In this document: positions 11,934-22,300 of the stretch, piece by piece | Position numbering within the stretch: position 1 is the stretch's first letter | How the letters are laid out: every line of letters begins with the position of its first letter | DNA from: Lineus longissimus | Taxonomy: Eukaryota > Nemertea > Pilidiophora > Heteronemertea > Lineidae | Assembly (NCBI RefSeq): GCF_910592395.1 | Contig: NC_088325.1 | Location: 12,094,109-12,158,108, forward strand | Length of the DNA stretch: 64,000 nucleotides | Reading direction: 5' to 3' | The notes under the pieces: model-generated | What the model saw: the letters and a program-made list of their open reading frames with translations, nothing else | What the model was told of the DNA's origin: nothing | Databases searched by the model: none | Program-made: the position numbers and the translations under genes

Positions 11934-14343
11934 GATGATCTATCAATGTATCCAACTGATATCTCACGCTAGGTGAGATTACAAGTCTGAAGACTAATAA
12001 TGTTTTGTCACTAGCGGCTTCAGGTTGTGCCCAGAATACAAATACGGAAGAGAAAACAGTTTTATCTTATATTTGTTCCAGATTTTCACTCTAATCAGTT
12101 ATCAAAATCATTAGTGGAATACAACAATACATGACCTGCAGATTGTAATAAAATCACAACATTTTTTTTAATGGTTTTGTGAAATTGCAACGTTTTGATA
12201 CTTTTACTTTTAGCATTTTGACAACCCTGTATTAAAAAGTACTTTCAATGAGATTTTCTTTGTTGCGGCCATATTTTACCCAGTTATCTGTATTAGCGAA
12301 AAACAAGTCCAAGCAATTATTGCTGCACGATATTAGCATTTGGGGCAACTTGCATTCGCATACGTTTGCTAGTTGAGCAATTAAAATCACTCTTTGGCAG
12401 GGCACTTTAATTTTATGATGTCACTGCTCAAACAGACCCTGGATTAGGATTTCATGAATTTTAAAACGACTGGTATCTCCATGCTTTTCACTATAGGTAG
12501 ATGCCCATGGGGGTTGCAGTCTGAACAACAATTTACCCATAAACAATTCATCATCTTGGTTAAACTAACACCCCTGCATTTGGGTGGGGAAATAAGTATC
12601 GATATCGAGAGGGTGTAAACAGTAAACTAGGAAATTATTAACTCAAAAATCAAAGAACCCTGGGCTATATAATTTCATAAACATACCAGCCAAACAGCCA
12701 GACTCCCAGACAAGCAGACATGAATGTCATTGCCATCAAAACAGTCCCAACAACCTGAAGGGCCCTGTATTGATAGTCAATAGTAGAGACTTGATACAGA
12801 CCTAATAATAATTCATTTGCACTCAGAACAAGGTATCATACTCTTTTTTCAAATGCAAGGCAAGGGTCGAGACCAAAGTTGGATCCAAGCATTGATGATG
12901 TCACTTTAAGGTGGTCTTCCACATCAGACCGGGTGGCTATGGGCCAACAACTCATTCCATCGCTACACAGAGTTACAGAAACAAGAACCAGAACTCATGC
13001 ACTTTTGATGGCTTAAACCATCATGTTGTAGAAAGCAAGAAGAAGAAGAATAACCAAGGGTTAAACCACTATTTTTGTGTCTCCCCCAAGGTGTCAAGCT
13101 CCAATACATTGATTGCAAATATCAACCAAACATCATCACCCTCTCAACGGATGAAATATTAATACCGGTAACAAAAGGATTTGCTCTAGAAGTTTCCGAT
13201 TTTGATGAACATGGCATAGAACTATATATCACTATAGAAGAATCTGATCAATAATATGCGGAATATTATATTATTTTGCAGTAACAGTCAAACAGCAAAC
13301 CTAGTTATTACAGAAAGAAGCCCACAAATTTTCCAATCCTTTTAAATATTCATTGTTCACAAAGTAAAAATTATTTGAGCAATATTTCATTTTAGAATAG
13401 TTTTTATGACAAAAGAGTCTAATTATAGCTTATATACTTTTTGCACTTGATGTGTCACCTACATCATTTGAAAGGCAATCTCAACACCTATTTCCTTTTG
13501 ACATGATACAGTGTACACTGAAAACATTTGCTATAATTACAGTGCGCTTGATAAAAAGCTGTTAAAGGCATTTGCCGTTCATTGATCTTTGTAACTGAAT
13601 TAAAATTTTCCTTCAGGGCATATTCGTTTTTCTGAAAAACCTCTTTAGGCAGTGCATATTTGTGTTGGTTAAAAACCCCAAAAGGATTTGGAAAAGCCCC
13701 AAAACTCTTATTTTTAAGAGTACAGCAACACCCACATGTACACTGGCACTTCATTTTACAATTCGACCTCAACTTACTCTCTTGACCTGGAACCTCATTG
13801 GATTTCAAGAAGTGTGCCAAATTCAAGCATAAAGAACATCAAGCAGCATTGCATTTAGTGAGATGCCACCTGTGGCGGTGCATAGTGGCGAGTGTGCACA
13901 TTACCCTTCTGCCCATCTAAATCCGAAACCCAAGTTGGTCCTTGAATGAAACTTCAAAACCACATGTTCAACATGACCAAAAAACCACCACAACATCACT
14001 TAAGTCTACAAACCTCAAAAGGCTAAAAACATCCTTTGATATATCTGTCCTGTTATCTCTATGAATACAAACTAAACTTCAATGAAACCATTGCTACAGA
14101 ACACAATTCCCCAAGAGATTCGGTATCTCATGGAAGTCAATTCATATCGGCTTACAATAGAGTCATGTTTGCAGACCTAATTGATAATTCAATTTGCGTC
14201 AATTATAGTCATCAAAATTCAAAGTGACATCTTGGGTGTTAGGAAGACCATGCTCAGCTGACACAATTAGGCAGCTTATCTCTTTATAACTCTTTTGTAT
14301 CAAACTCCAGCATGGCTAGTCTACAGCAGCTTAAAAGCAAATA
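11934..14343. other. Non-coding stretch
   Basis: No supported gene. A short AAG-rich run occurs near 13,030-13,045. Frames at 12,911-13,162, 13,488-13,826 (minus) and 14,036-14,227 are unrecognised and have no splice context. No repeat family could be placed. Confidence 0.55.
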
Positions 14344-14522
14344 CAGTGGAACCTCCCTTAGCGCACACTTCTCTATTAAGGACAAACCCTCTATTAGGGA
14401 CAACCTCTCTATCAAGGACACTACTTTTGGTCCCAAATTGGTTGTCTCTATTCAATTTGACCTCTCTATTAGGGACAGGACTAGTGTGTCCCGAGGGTGT
14501 CTTTAATAGAGAGGTTTTACTG
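14344..14522 (+). mobile_element. Pogo-like MITE, complete, TA flanked
   Basis: The best preserved copy of the family. It begins CAGTGGAACCTC and ends GAGAGGTTTTACTG, which are inverted repeats, and has TA on both sides (14,342-14,343 and 14,523-14,524). The interior repeats CTCTATTAAGGACA-type words three times and ends GTGTCTTTAATAGAGAGG. At 179 bp it has no transposase. CAGT termini plus TA duplication point to pogo/Tigger transposase. Two overlapping ATG frames here are made of repeat words. Confidence 0.8.
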
Positions 14523-14779
14523 TAGAATGGATTGAGACAGGGTCAGAATCTATACTGTTTCTATTCATTCCATTTTTCCTGTGGTTCTGGTAAACAGAAA
14601 TAACTATTGCTGTGGTGCAGTTGCTATGCAGGCAAATTTGCTGAAACTTGGCAATTATGGTATTTGTATATCAGTCTACACAGCAGTATTGTTGAAATTT
14701 ATATTTTGTAGGTAGTTACATAATATATTGGAAATATCAAATTGTTGAAGGCTCTGACTGCAATCTACGTAACCTTCAC
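14523..14779. other. Non-coding spacer, nothing seen
   Basis: No gene, splice signal or repeat end recognised between the MITE and the next dispersed repeat. Confidence 0.55.
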
Positions 14780-14962
14780 TAAACATGAGCTGCGCATAAC
14801 TTACGCACACCAAGGATCGATGTATGTTTTGCGCATGGTACTTTGACAGCGACACGGACACAACAAGTGTGTAAGCTGCACACAGTATACCTAGCACTAG
14901 ATTGTAGGATGTGCCCAGCTTACGCAAAGCAGAGGGTATGTCAATTGTGACCAGGACTGTCA
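14780..14962 (+). repeat. Dispersed repeat (copy 2) with internal inverted words
   Basis: The right half (14,908-14,960) matches 8,801-8,856, including GTGCCCAGCTTAC and TCAATTGTGACCAGGACTGT. The left half has related words in both orientations: GCTGCGCATAACTTACGCAC near 14,788, AAGCTGCACAC near 14,873 and CAGCTTACGC near 14,915. This suggests a longer element built of short inverted repeats. The class is unknown. Confidence 0.5.
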
Positions 14963-15425
14963 GAAGATATACATGTAACAAGAAAATCACTCCAACAGCA
15001 ACCCCAAATGAAATTTCTGCAGGTCAGAATAAAGCCATTACAAGATCCTCCCATAGGTTTGAACAGAAGAAATTAGTTTACTGAGACATAGTTGGTTAGA
15101 GAGAGGGGATTTTATTGTGTTAGGCTTGTTAGACCCTTCACCTGATTGAGTTTGAATGGGAGACAAATTAGATGAAGTCTCCAGGAATTAGGAATGAAGA
15201 TGAGCAGAGAGCTCTAGAACCTACAGTTCCAGGGCCCACATATACCACTCCTATTTCCTGAAGGCTGAAGAAGGGGGGGGGGGGCTATGGATTCCTGATG
15301 GAGAGCTGCTTCTGTCTCAAATTTCACAAACACATGATGAGAGGGACTCATCTATAGTTAGCTGCCAGGTATGCTGGATAAAGTTACACAGAATTGCCAA
15401 TAGGGGTTTCTTCTATCTCACGATA
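14963..15425. other. Non-coding stretch with poly-G tract
   Basis: A G run of about 12 lies near 15,274-15,285. No gene seen. Confidence 0.55.
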
Positions 15426-15455
15426 CAGTAGAACCTCTCTAATAAGGGCATATTA
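15426..15455 (+). mobile_element. Pogo-like MITE, left end only
   Basis: TA (15,424-15,425) followed by CAGTAGAACCTCTCTAATAA, close to the family terminal repeat. No matching right end was found nearby, so it is a truncated copy or a decayed element. Confidence 0.55.
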
Positions 15456-15834
15456 GTCAATATCAATATTGAGTCACATGAAGACCGCCAATTTTAACCC
15501 CAGGGTTATACCTATAAATAGTCCCCTTTAACTGACAATCTCATCTCACACCAACTATGTATGTTAGAAAATGTCCACAGCAACATGTCCAGGGGAATAA
15601 AGGAATCTCTCATGTGCTTTTGCATGATAGCCATGGCCATTATAAAAATCATCCCCATCAGAATACAATAGCGCCGGACACTTTCTCTTGGGGGACATCT
15701 AAATGCGTACACCTGTATGAAATAGCTGGAACTTTTAGATGCGCTTTTCAAATCGTGCAACTTCATACACAAATTTCTCACCAAACTGCACAATTCAACT
15801 TACAAAAATATAATAGACAGTTAGTAAATATCGT
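15456..15834. other. Non-coding; would be intronic to the minus-strand transcript
   Basis: Frames on both strands (15,557-15,904 plus, 15,512-15,793 minus) overlap and have no recognisable domain. If the donor at 15,842 is used, this is the start of a minus-strand first intron. Confidence 0.4.
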
Positions 15835-15843
15835 GTACTTACC
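15835..15843 (-). promoter_or_regulatory. Strong minus-strand splice donor
   Basis: Reading minus, TTTCG is followed by GTAAGTAC, an excellent 5' splice site with intron positions +1 to +6 perfect. The upstream minus sequence has an ATG (reading MRELSACFLRIRAK then stop), so the exon would be untranslated leader. It points away from the plus-strand exon at 16,649, as expected for a divergent promoter. Confidence 0.35.
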
Positions 15844-16648
15844 GAAACTACCAATCAATCCCAGCAAAATCTCGTTTGATGTGTTATTTTGCACGAATTC
15901 GTAAGAAACACGCTGACAACTCACGCATAAATTGATGGGTAAATTCTCACCCTAGTCTCAGCAGCCCGGCAAATTCTCAGAGGTGGGCGTGGTTCCTTCT
16001 TCGAAATTGACGATAACTCCTATTCCATGAGCTATTTACAGATACAATGTCATCTATGAGCAGTTATTTGTTACTCCACGCTGGTATCAACCGTCCTTGT
16101 GTCTGCTCTAGCTTGTTTTGTGAACAGTATTTCGGATATTTTGCTGCTGCTCCGTGTCCACTGAGAACATGGTACGAAGTGCGCGAAGATTTCAACTTCC
16201 AATGCCCGCATGGAATCAGCGATCGACTTCAACCGCTCGCGTTTTGTTTTTCATGCAGTTTTCATCATTTATGAGCTAAGGATCGTGCTGATGTGGATTT
16301 ATTCTACGAAATATTCGCAAAAGCAAGCATCAGAGCGGTGTTATTGAGGAAGATATCGTCGATTAAAAAAGGTAGGCAAATTGAATTTGATGACTCGACA
16401 TTGTTGTATCGTTTCCATGACGTTCGCACATTTTGCTTAGAAGAGACTCCTAAGAAGTAGGCCTAATAAATATGAGAAAAAGTAGCCTGACTTACAAATT
16501 GTCGTCCATATATATATAGAAAGAAACAATGTTTCATCCACCGCAGTCTATTGCGTGCATGGATGGTCATTTCTAATCTAGGTCATTTCTAGAATGATGA
16601 CCCATTCTCCGGCGCTGTGATAGTAGTGTGACGAGGCGGTCCTGTATC
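15844..16648. promoter_or_regulatory. Candidate divergent promoter and 5' leader
   Basis: By eye this patch has around 30 CpG in its first 550 bp, well above the window's norm. It holds a GC/KLF-type box GGGCGTGG near 15,984-15,991. A strong minus-strand donor sits at its left edge and a start-codon exon with a perfect donor at its right edge. A further plus-strand donor-like word (AAAAAAG then GTAGGC) is near 16,365-16,377, and an acceptor-like CCACCGCAG near 16,540-16,548, so the leader could be spliced. A 75-codon frame at 16,047-16,274 is unrecognised and would at most be upstream leader sequence. No TATA box is evident. Confidence 0.35.
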
Positions 16649-16703
16649 ATGGGACTATGCTTAAGTATTGCCGCTGATTTGGAGAATGATGATGACCCAG
16701 CCA
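16649..16703 (+). CDS. Candidate first coding exon, N-acylated protein of unknown identity
   Basis: ATG at 16,649 is the first ATG after an in-frame TGA at 16,598-16,600. It encodes MGLCLSIAADLENDDDPA plus one base, then meets GTAAGT at 16,704, giving a phase 1 intron. Gly2 with Ser6 fits the N-myristoyltransferase pattern, and Cys4 is placed for palmitoylation, as in many G-alpha subunits, Src-family kinases and membrane adaptors. The acidic run NDDD follows. Without splicing the frame stops after 23 codons. The last exonic base is A, not the usual G. The exon sits just after a CpG-rich patch, which supports a 5' gene end. The next exon was not found: an acceptor giving an open phase 1 frame was looked for at 18.3, 21.4, 32.1 and 33.3 kb without a convincing match. 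A chance ATG beside a chance donor remains possible. Confidence 0.35.
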
Positions 16704-16848
16704 GTAAGTTGGGCTCTTGATTCCAACGATAGATTCAGAGCCATGTGCTTTGAATATTTGAAGGCACTTATCCTTAGACGTTTCAGTTATTATTGTATAT
16801 TAATATTTGGGCAGTGCAAAAGTATTGATTAGAGACTTTTCAGAATTA

Positions 16849-17456
16849 CAGTGGAACCTCTCTTGCAGACACCTCTCTATTAAGGACACCCTTATTTAGA
16901 GGTCACTAGTTTTGAATGTAGGTAAAAATCCCCCCAGTAATAATCCCCCCCCCTGTAAAAATTTGTATGAAAACAATGGTGTAATTTACTTTATTTTAAA
17001 TTACTTTCCCCAGTAAATATCCCCCCCCCCCGGAAGTATCCCCCCCCCCGGTAAATATCCCCCAGGTAAAAATCCCCCAGGTAAAAATCCCTCCGGTAAA
17101 AATTCCTGCGGTAAAAATCCCCCCCCCCCCGGTAAAATTCCCCCCCCGGTAAAAATCTCCTTGGTAAATATCCCCTACAGTATGCCTGTTGTCGACCATA
17201 GCAGAATAAGAATTAGAATTATAATTGATTCTGCTATAGCCTACAACAGGCATACTGTAGGGGACATATTTACCATGGAGATTTTTACCTTGGGTATTTT
17301 TACCTGGGGGGGGGGGGGGATATTTACCGGGTACCACTATTTTTGGACCTAATCATGCTAAGTTGGTTGTTTCTATCGGATCTGTCCTCTCTAATCAGGG
17401 CACCTCTCTTTTGAGAACAGCAGTCCCAAGGGTGTCCTTAATAGAGAGGTTCTGCT
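16849..17456 (+). mobile_element. Pogo-like MITE interrupted by a poly-C palindrome
   Basis: TA (16,847-16,848) then CAGTGGAACCTC opens the element. The family word CTAGTTTTG is reached near 16,907, after which unrelated poly-C repeat DNA intervenes to about 17,331. Family sequence resumes (TTTTTGGACCTAA, TTGGTTGT) and ends GTGTCCTTAATAGAGAGG near 17,450. The last bases of the right end are mutated. Without the insertion the length would be near 200 bp, like the other copies, so the insertion came second. Confidence 0.7.
16926..17331. mobile_element. Palindromic element with GGTAAAAATCCCC satellite arm
   Basis: The core is an imperfect palindrome: left arm 17,147-17,207, right arm 17,228-17,290, spacer about 20 bp. 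The inner 45 bp or so of each arm are nearly identical inverted copies (CCCCTACAGTATGCCTGTTG and its complement). Outside, the left arm is expanded into a run of short units of GGTAAAAATCCCC type with variable C tracts (16,926-17,160). The right arm has only two or three units (17,288-17,331). It lies inside a MITE, which supports mobility. A glycine/proline-rich frame across it follows from the short-period repeat and is not a gene. Confidence 0.7.
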
Positions 17457-17564
17457 AAACATGCCCACCTTCTTTTGGGCCACTGTACAAAAACTACTTC
17501 ACCAATTTCTGGAAAGTTTGGTTCTACTTAAACCCAGAGTGTCCTTAATAGACAGGTTCTACTG
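17457..17564 (+). mobile_element. Second right end of the pogo-like MITE
   Basis: GTGTCCTTAATAGACAGG then TTCTACTG, ending at 17,564, is a clean family right end about 110 bp after the previous one. The next bases are AA, not TA. It marks a second, left-truncated copy or a tandem end duplication. Confidence 0.55.
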
Positions 17565-17589
17565 AATGTACCAAAAGAAAACCATAGAA

Positions 17590-17775
17590 AACTAGAGCGC
17601 TTTTAGACCTCTGATGAGCTGTGCTGTAACGATAGCAACGTGGGATTGTGGTTATATTGTAAATTTATTGTTTTGATATTTTGATAGTAATGTACATTTG
17701 TATTTGTGTTTCGTGCCTTATATGCAAAGATTGTGTTTTGGCCAATAAATTTCATTTCATTTTATTTCATTTATC
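17590..17775 (+). mobile_element. Possible 3' tail of a non-LTR retrotransposon
   Basis: An internal stretch with TAGACCTCTGATGAGCTGT and GCCTTATATGCAAAG leads to CCAATAAATTTCATTTCATT and further ATTTCATTT units. A short untranslated 3' end finishing in an AATAAA-like word and a simple repeat is typical of 5'-truncated LINE copies. No reverse transcriptase sequence is present, so the family cannot be named. Confidence 0.4.
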
Positions 17776-20520
17776 CAGCAGTGTACCAAATTCTATCCAA
17801 ATTAGCCCAATGTTTAAGCTTTCCGCTGCCTTGGGCACTTGGTTCTCTAACTAAATAGATTTATCAAGGACAGGTCAGTTAATCAAGTAATTGAGTATTT
17901 TTTTCCTTCTGGGTGATGACCACCAGCAATATTGACTCGTGAGTAATTCTTCCCTCAAGACCGCTCAGGGTTACGAAATTGGCTCGCGGTGCATAAGTTT
18001 AGAGGAATTCTTGCTAATAACTTGAGACCACATTCCTTAACGTTGGTGACCAACTCAAGCTGTATATATCAGTTGCCAAGGCAAAGTCATTTCATTTTTA
18101 CTAGTTTCTTTTGCCACAGTGTCATTGGTATCACTTTACAAAACGTATATGAACGGGTGAATTTGCATATAGAAAGTACCACATCCTTGTGGTGAAACAG
18201 ATAGACACCTTTGGACATCCTGAGTAATCCCTTTGCATTTAATCGTCTAACTTTTTTATCAACCATTTTTGCAACTCTAACATGCCTTACATGTTTGCAG
18301 ATTTGTCATTGGCATCAACTACAATATGCTTTGGCCATGAAGAGAGATGGACAGGTGGTGGTTGGGTTGTCTCTGCTCAGCTGAGTCAAGTCTGAAGCAC
18401 TCATTCCTTTGGTTGGTCCTTCTTTGAAATGGCATGTCTGATGTCTGGACTGTTGAAGATGGTGAGTCACCTTCATTTCTGCTTTCTTTGCCAAGTCTAG
18501 TCATAGACCCAATAGAGGGCATGCAGATGATTTTGTCACAGAAGAAGACACTCTTGTGGATGACAAATTTGTGTTGCCGTCATTAGCTCTCATCTCTCAG
18601 TGTTTTATACCAAGTCATTCTTCTACTGACATCAAAGAAGAAAAAAGCAATGTAAAAACCTTGATGGTAAAGAGCATGGCCCTGAGGGCCCTTATGCTCA
18701 ATATCTTGGTTGGACTTTATAGCAGTCGTCAGGGTTAGACAATAGAAAGTTGCCTCAAACTTTGTCATCAACTGTGGACAATAGCTAAAGCGTTGCCTCG
18801 TCTCTGGCGATGATATTTCTGCTTGGATCTGTCTCAGCCCCGGCTCAAGGCTATCGGGGAACATAAAGAAACGGCCCCAAACATACACCAGAGACTTGTT
18901 GTAACATGTAGAACTCCGAGTAACCCAAGTCTCTTGTGTTCTTTTGGAGCTTGGAAAACAACCCTTGCTTAACCATTGAGCTGGTGATCAAACCTGGAAC
19001 AAAAGCAAACACAGTCTGTCTCACTTCAATTTGTCAGTGTTTATCTATGTCGAGATGAACAGAATATGGGACATTTCTGTTTCAACTTCCCTGAAAGTTG
19101 CTCTCTTTTTGCCATTCAGCAGACCTGATCCGTCATACTTACAGAACTTTGAAAAAGGAGAATGCTGAGCAAGCCGACAAATGCTTGTCTACAGTTGCAT
19201 ACTAAAGGTCAGTATTGTATGTCTTTGTTTTACAACATACCTTGGTGCCGCTGACTGGATGACAAGGGTGTCAATTCAAGAGAACAAAAGTTGATTATGA
19301 AAGAACTACATGGTCAATAATATCAGTGTTGTGTATAACATTTCATCAGTTGCAGTGTTTTGCTATTATCATTGGGTTTGATAGGAAGTAGCGTTAAAAT
19401 TCATTTGAAGTTGATTTGAATACCAAAGAGAATCAAGATTCAAAGCAAAAAACTAGATGCGTTTATGATATTTCAGATATTGATTGAAATTATTCTTTAT
19501 TTCAAAAAATTTTCTGCATTGAAATAAGAGAGACAATTGAATTTTAAGAGTGAATGTTATTTAAATTAGTTATACTGCACATTCTTAGTCTAATGAATTC
19601 CTTGTTTAAAACCTCCCTGGGGAAATATATTAGCTTCCACAAGGCAATTTAAAACCTTATAGTCATGCTTTAATGAGTTGGATTATTCAGTTTTGAATAA
19701 AAGTTGTTTAGTTCTTAATTTAAGTATTTTTCAAAGACAACAGCTTTGATGCATCACCAAGAACGGTGTTCAATAAGGTTGAAATTAAATTTCTGCTTCT
19801 TGTATTATAATTTCAATGTCGATGTGTTGAGGATCTTTCAGTAGATGGTATCAAAATTATCATTGAAGGTTGCCAATTCCAGCTGAGATATCAACGTCAC
19901 TACTACATGAATGAGAAATACCTTTAAAAATGATAAATATCCAATGAAATTCCATTAGACAAGACATGTTAGATGATGGTAAATTTTATGTAATATTAAA
20001 TTTACAAAAAGGAATCGCTATAAAAATGTCAATATTTCGAAAGGTTTCCTGTCGTTACATGTCAGAGATCGGCATCAAGTACAACTCACATTAAACATTG
20101 TCAAAAGCCAAAATGACTCTAAAAAAAGTAGAATATCCAAATGCATTAGGCATGCGAGATAATACCACAATATTTTATTAAATATTCTGCAAGTTGCTAT
20201 GAAATTGGCAATGTTTCCAATACAAGCTAAACATGTTGATGAGATCAACCTAACAGACATGACCCACAGCGTATACCAAACTTACCATCAAAAAATTTAA
20301 AATAGCACTAGACAGTGCGTACCTTGAATATCACTCTCATTACTTATTGAAAACGCTGTTAAATGTGTTAAATGCAAAAGCTCGACTGAAATACTACATT
20401 AAAGACAAACTGGTGAATAGTAAATGTGAATGTCACAACAAAACCAGGCAAATGTTGTTCCGAGCTTGGCAGGTTGAGCAGACTTGTTGTTCAGGAGTAA
20501 GGCATGTAAGGCAAGGAGAC
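17776..20520. other. Non-coding stretch
   Basis: No supported gene. An X-box-like word GTTGCCAAGGCAAA lies at 18,072-18,085. An acceptor-like TTACATGTTTGCAG occurs at 18,287-18,300 and a donor-like GATGGTGAGT near 18,460-18,469, but no frame joins them without stops. Frames at 18,319-18,522 and 18,583-18,888 (minus) are unrecognised. Confidence 0.5.
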
Positions 20521-20524
20521 CTGT

Positions 20525-20625
20525 TTAGAGTCTCACGCCGACAGTGGGGATCGAACCAGGGAAACTGGCAGTCGCTGAGTTTGAAATTTGATGCAGGTAT
20601 CTGCGATGAGTCGACCACCTTATAG
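20525..20625 (-). repeat. tRNA-derived SINE fragment
   Basis: On the minus strand GGTTCGATCC (20,548-20,557) is a good B box, followed by CCCACTGTCGGCGTGAGACT. The same post-B-box sequence follows the SINE at 50,885-50,990, so both belong to one family. The A box is degraded. Confidence 0.5.
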
Positions 20626-21378
20626 ATATTTTTGTTGCATGCAGTGGTGATCACATCTTGTTGTGATAGAAGCATCTCATTCGCAGTGAAGATGTTTTAA
20701 AGTCATTTTTCCAGTTCCTGTTACAAAGTCAAAGTGATACTTCTTTTCAGAATTCCTTTGGTGCATTGAAAAGCAAGCAAGCCTGAGGCTTGAATGAAAC
20801 GTCATTTTCCACAAATTGTGCTTAGATGTTTTGTTTAATAATAATAATGTGACAGTTCAACAAAACAGCCGAGGTTTGCTGAATATTGGTTATACAATTA
20901 ACACAACTTCTGACAAAGGCTCTCTATGTTATTACTTGTAATGTTTAAAAAAGAATCGCACTCAAAAAAGAAATTTCACTTTGGAATTTGATCAGCATTG
21001 TCAAGTAACAATAGCTTGAATATCAATGCTTCAATTAATTCCTCTCACTCTCTGTATAGGCCAAGTAGATGTTTTAATTGTTTCTCATCTAAAGCAGGAT
21101 GTACTCTAAAATTGGCAAGTGTAGATTTATACGACTACATGTATTTTGGAGGGTAAAGTACAGAATAAATTAATAAATTCCACTTGGCCTCAGCCATTAT
21201 GACCTGAAGCTAAAACGAAAGGAAACATATCATTTTTCCCAGTTTATAGGAAAAATCAGCACAACATTTTCATGTGGTGGAATCTCAGAACATGATTATA
21301 GACTATTTTAAAGCCTGTATTGACATTTCAAAATAAGCAATGCGGGTTTCATTTTATGTTTTTTCTTGATAATTGCAG
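20626..21378. other. Non-coding stretch, nothing seen
   Basis: AT-rich, with no recognisable gene or repeat. Confidence 0.55.
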
Positions 21379-21515
21379 TATGATCGAACTTGATATGAGT
21401 TTAAATCGGGGTTTCTTTCTGTCTACTTCTGGGTGTGGTCCCTTGGCAATGTTTTTCCCTAAAGACTTTCCTGGAACTAACATGTTCTTAATTCACATTT
21501 TGCCAGAGGGATATT
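21379..21515 (+). other. Splice-bounded open segment, possible exon
   Basis: The acceptor TTTTTTCTTGATAATTGCAG ends at 21,378 and the donor GTAAGT begins at 21,516. The 137 bp between are open in the frame that reads MIELDMSLNRGFF near the start. The frame continues on both sides of the splice sites, so it is not informative by itself. The peptide matches no family I know. Joined to the exon at 16,649 it would hit a stop at once, so it is not that gene's second exon in coding form. It may be an untranslated or chance exon. Confidence 0.15.
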
Positions 21516-21929
21516 GTAAGTCAGATTAGCACTCTTTTAAAACTACTTTGCATCCTTTCCTTAGTTAAGTCAATTCTGCTCAAAATGACAAGCTGACATT
21601 GCTCTGGGGAATATCAGATATATTTATTGGTTTCAAGTCAAACTAATTAAATTGACAATTGTGTCAGAACAAAGGAACTCACAATCCATAAATTCCTGTA
21701 CTCTATTTTTAAAATTGGTTATCTTTTGTCTGCTGATTGGTTAAAAAAAGTTCAAGTTGATGCCTTGGGGTGTTGATTGAGATTCTGTGAAATGATCAAA
21801 GAATCAGTTTCAAAGGACGTATCAATGATAGGGATTGAATTGTAGAAGTGAGATAAAACATTGATTTCTGTATTGCTTCACAAGTGAAAAAAAAGATGAC
21901 TTCTTGGTGTGTTTGGGGACAACTGTGCA

Positions 21930-22036
21930 AAATTCTGAAAATTTTTTAAAGTCCAAAAATGATGATATCTCTTCATTTTGAGCAGAAACATTGAGAAAAA
22001 AAATCAAGTGAAAAAAATATTTGAACTTATAAAATG
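21930..22036 (+). repeat. A/T-rich dispersed repeat, single unit
   Basis: Matches the units at 9,575-9,985: AAAGTCCAAAAATGATGATA, TCTCTTCATTTTGAGC, ATTGAGAAAAAA, TCAAGTGAAAAAAATATTTG. It abuts the tandem duplication that starts at 22,036. Confidence 0.7.
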
Positions 22037-22300
22037 GGGATATAATTGTACCACTTTACCTTACCTCATGGACTCATTGATGGACATTGATGTGTTCTAC
22101 CATTGTCTACCAGCACTTTTCAACACTGTAAGGGCTATAAAATTGTACAGGGGCTATAATTGTAAAACTTTACCTTAGCTCATGGACTCATTGATGGACA
22201 TTGATGTGTTCTACCATTGTCTACCAGCACTTTTCAACACTGCAGGGGGCCGTACTTGATTTAGGGCTATAATTGTAAAACTTTACATGGACTCGTGATG
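22036..22300 (+). repeat. Recent tandem duplication, 114-bp period
   Basis: Units 22,036-22,130 and 22,150-22,244 are nearly identical, including TGGACATTGATGTGTTCTAC and TCTACCAGCACTTTTCAACA. A truncated third unit (22,263-22,300) follows. The few differences suggest a young duplication and a likely site of length variation. Confidence 0.8.

Noticed and set aside
14295-14525. Two overlapping plus frames of 76 and 64 codons
   Set aside because: They lie mostly in the pogo-like MITE, whose repeated words give the repeated LLGT- and SIRD-like peptides.
16996-17337. A glycine/proline-rich 113-codon minus frame resembling a repeat protein
   Set aside because: It is the translation of the GGTAAAAATCCCC satellite and the palindrome. 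A short repeat with no stops in one frame gives such a protein automatically.
18301-18400. Second exon of the 16,649 gene after the acceptor at 18,300
   Set aside because: The phase 1 frame is open for about 30 codons but reaches a stop, and no good donor lies before it.
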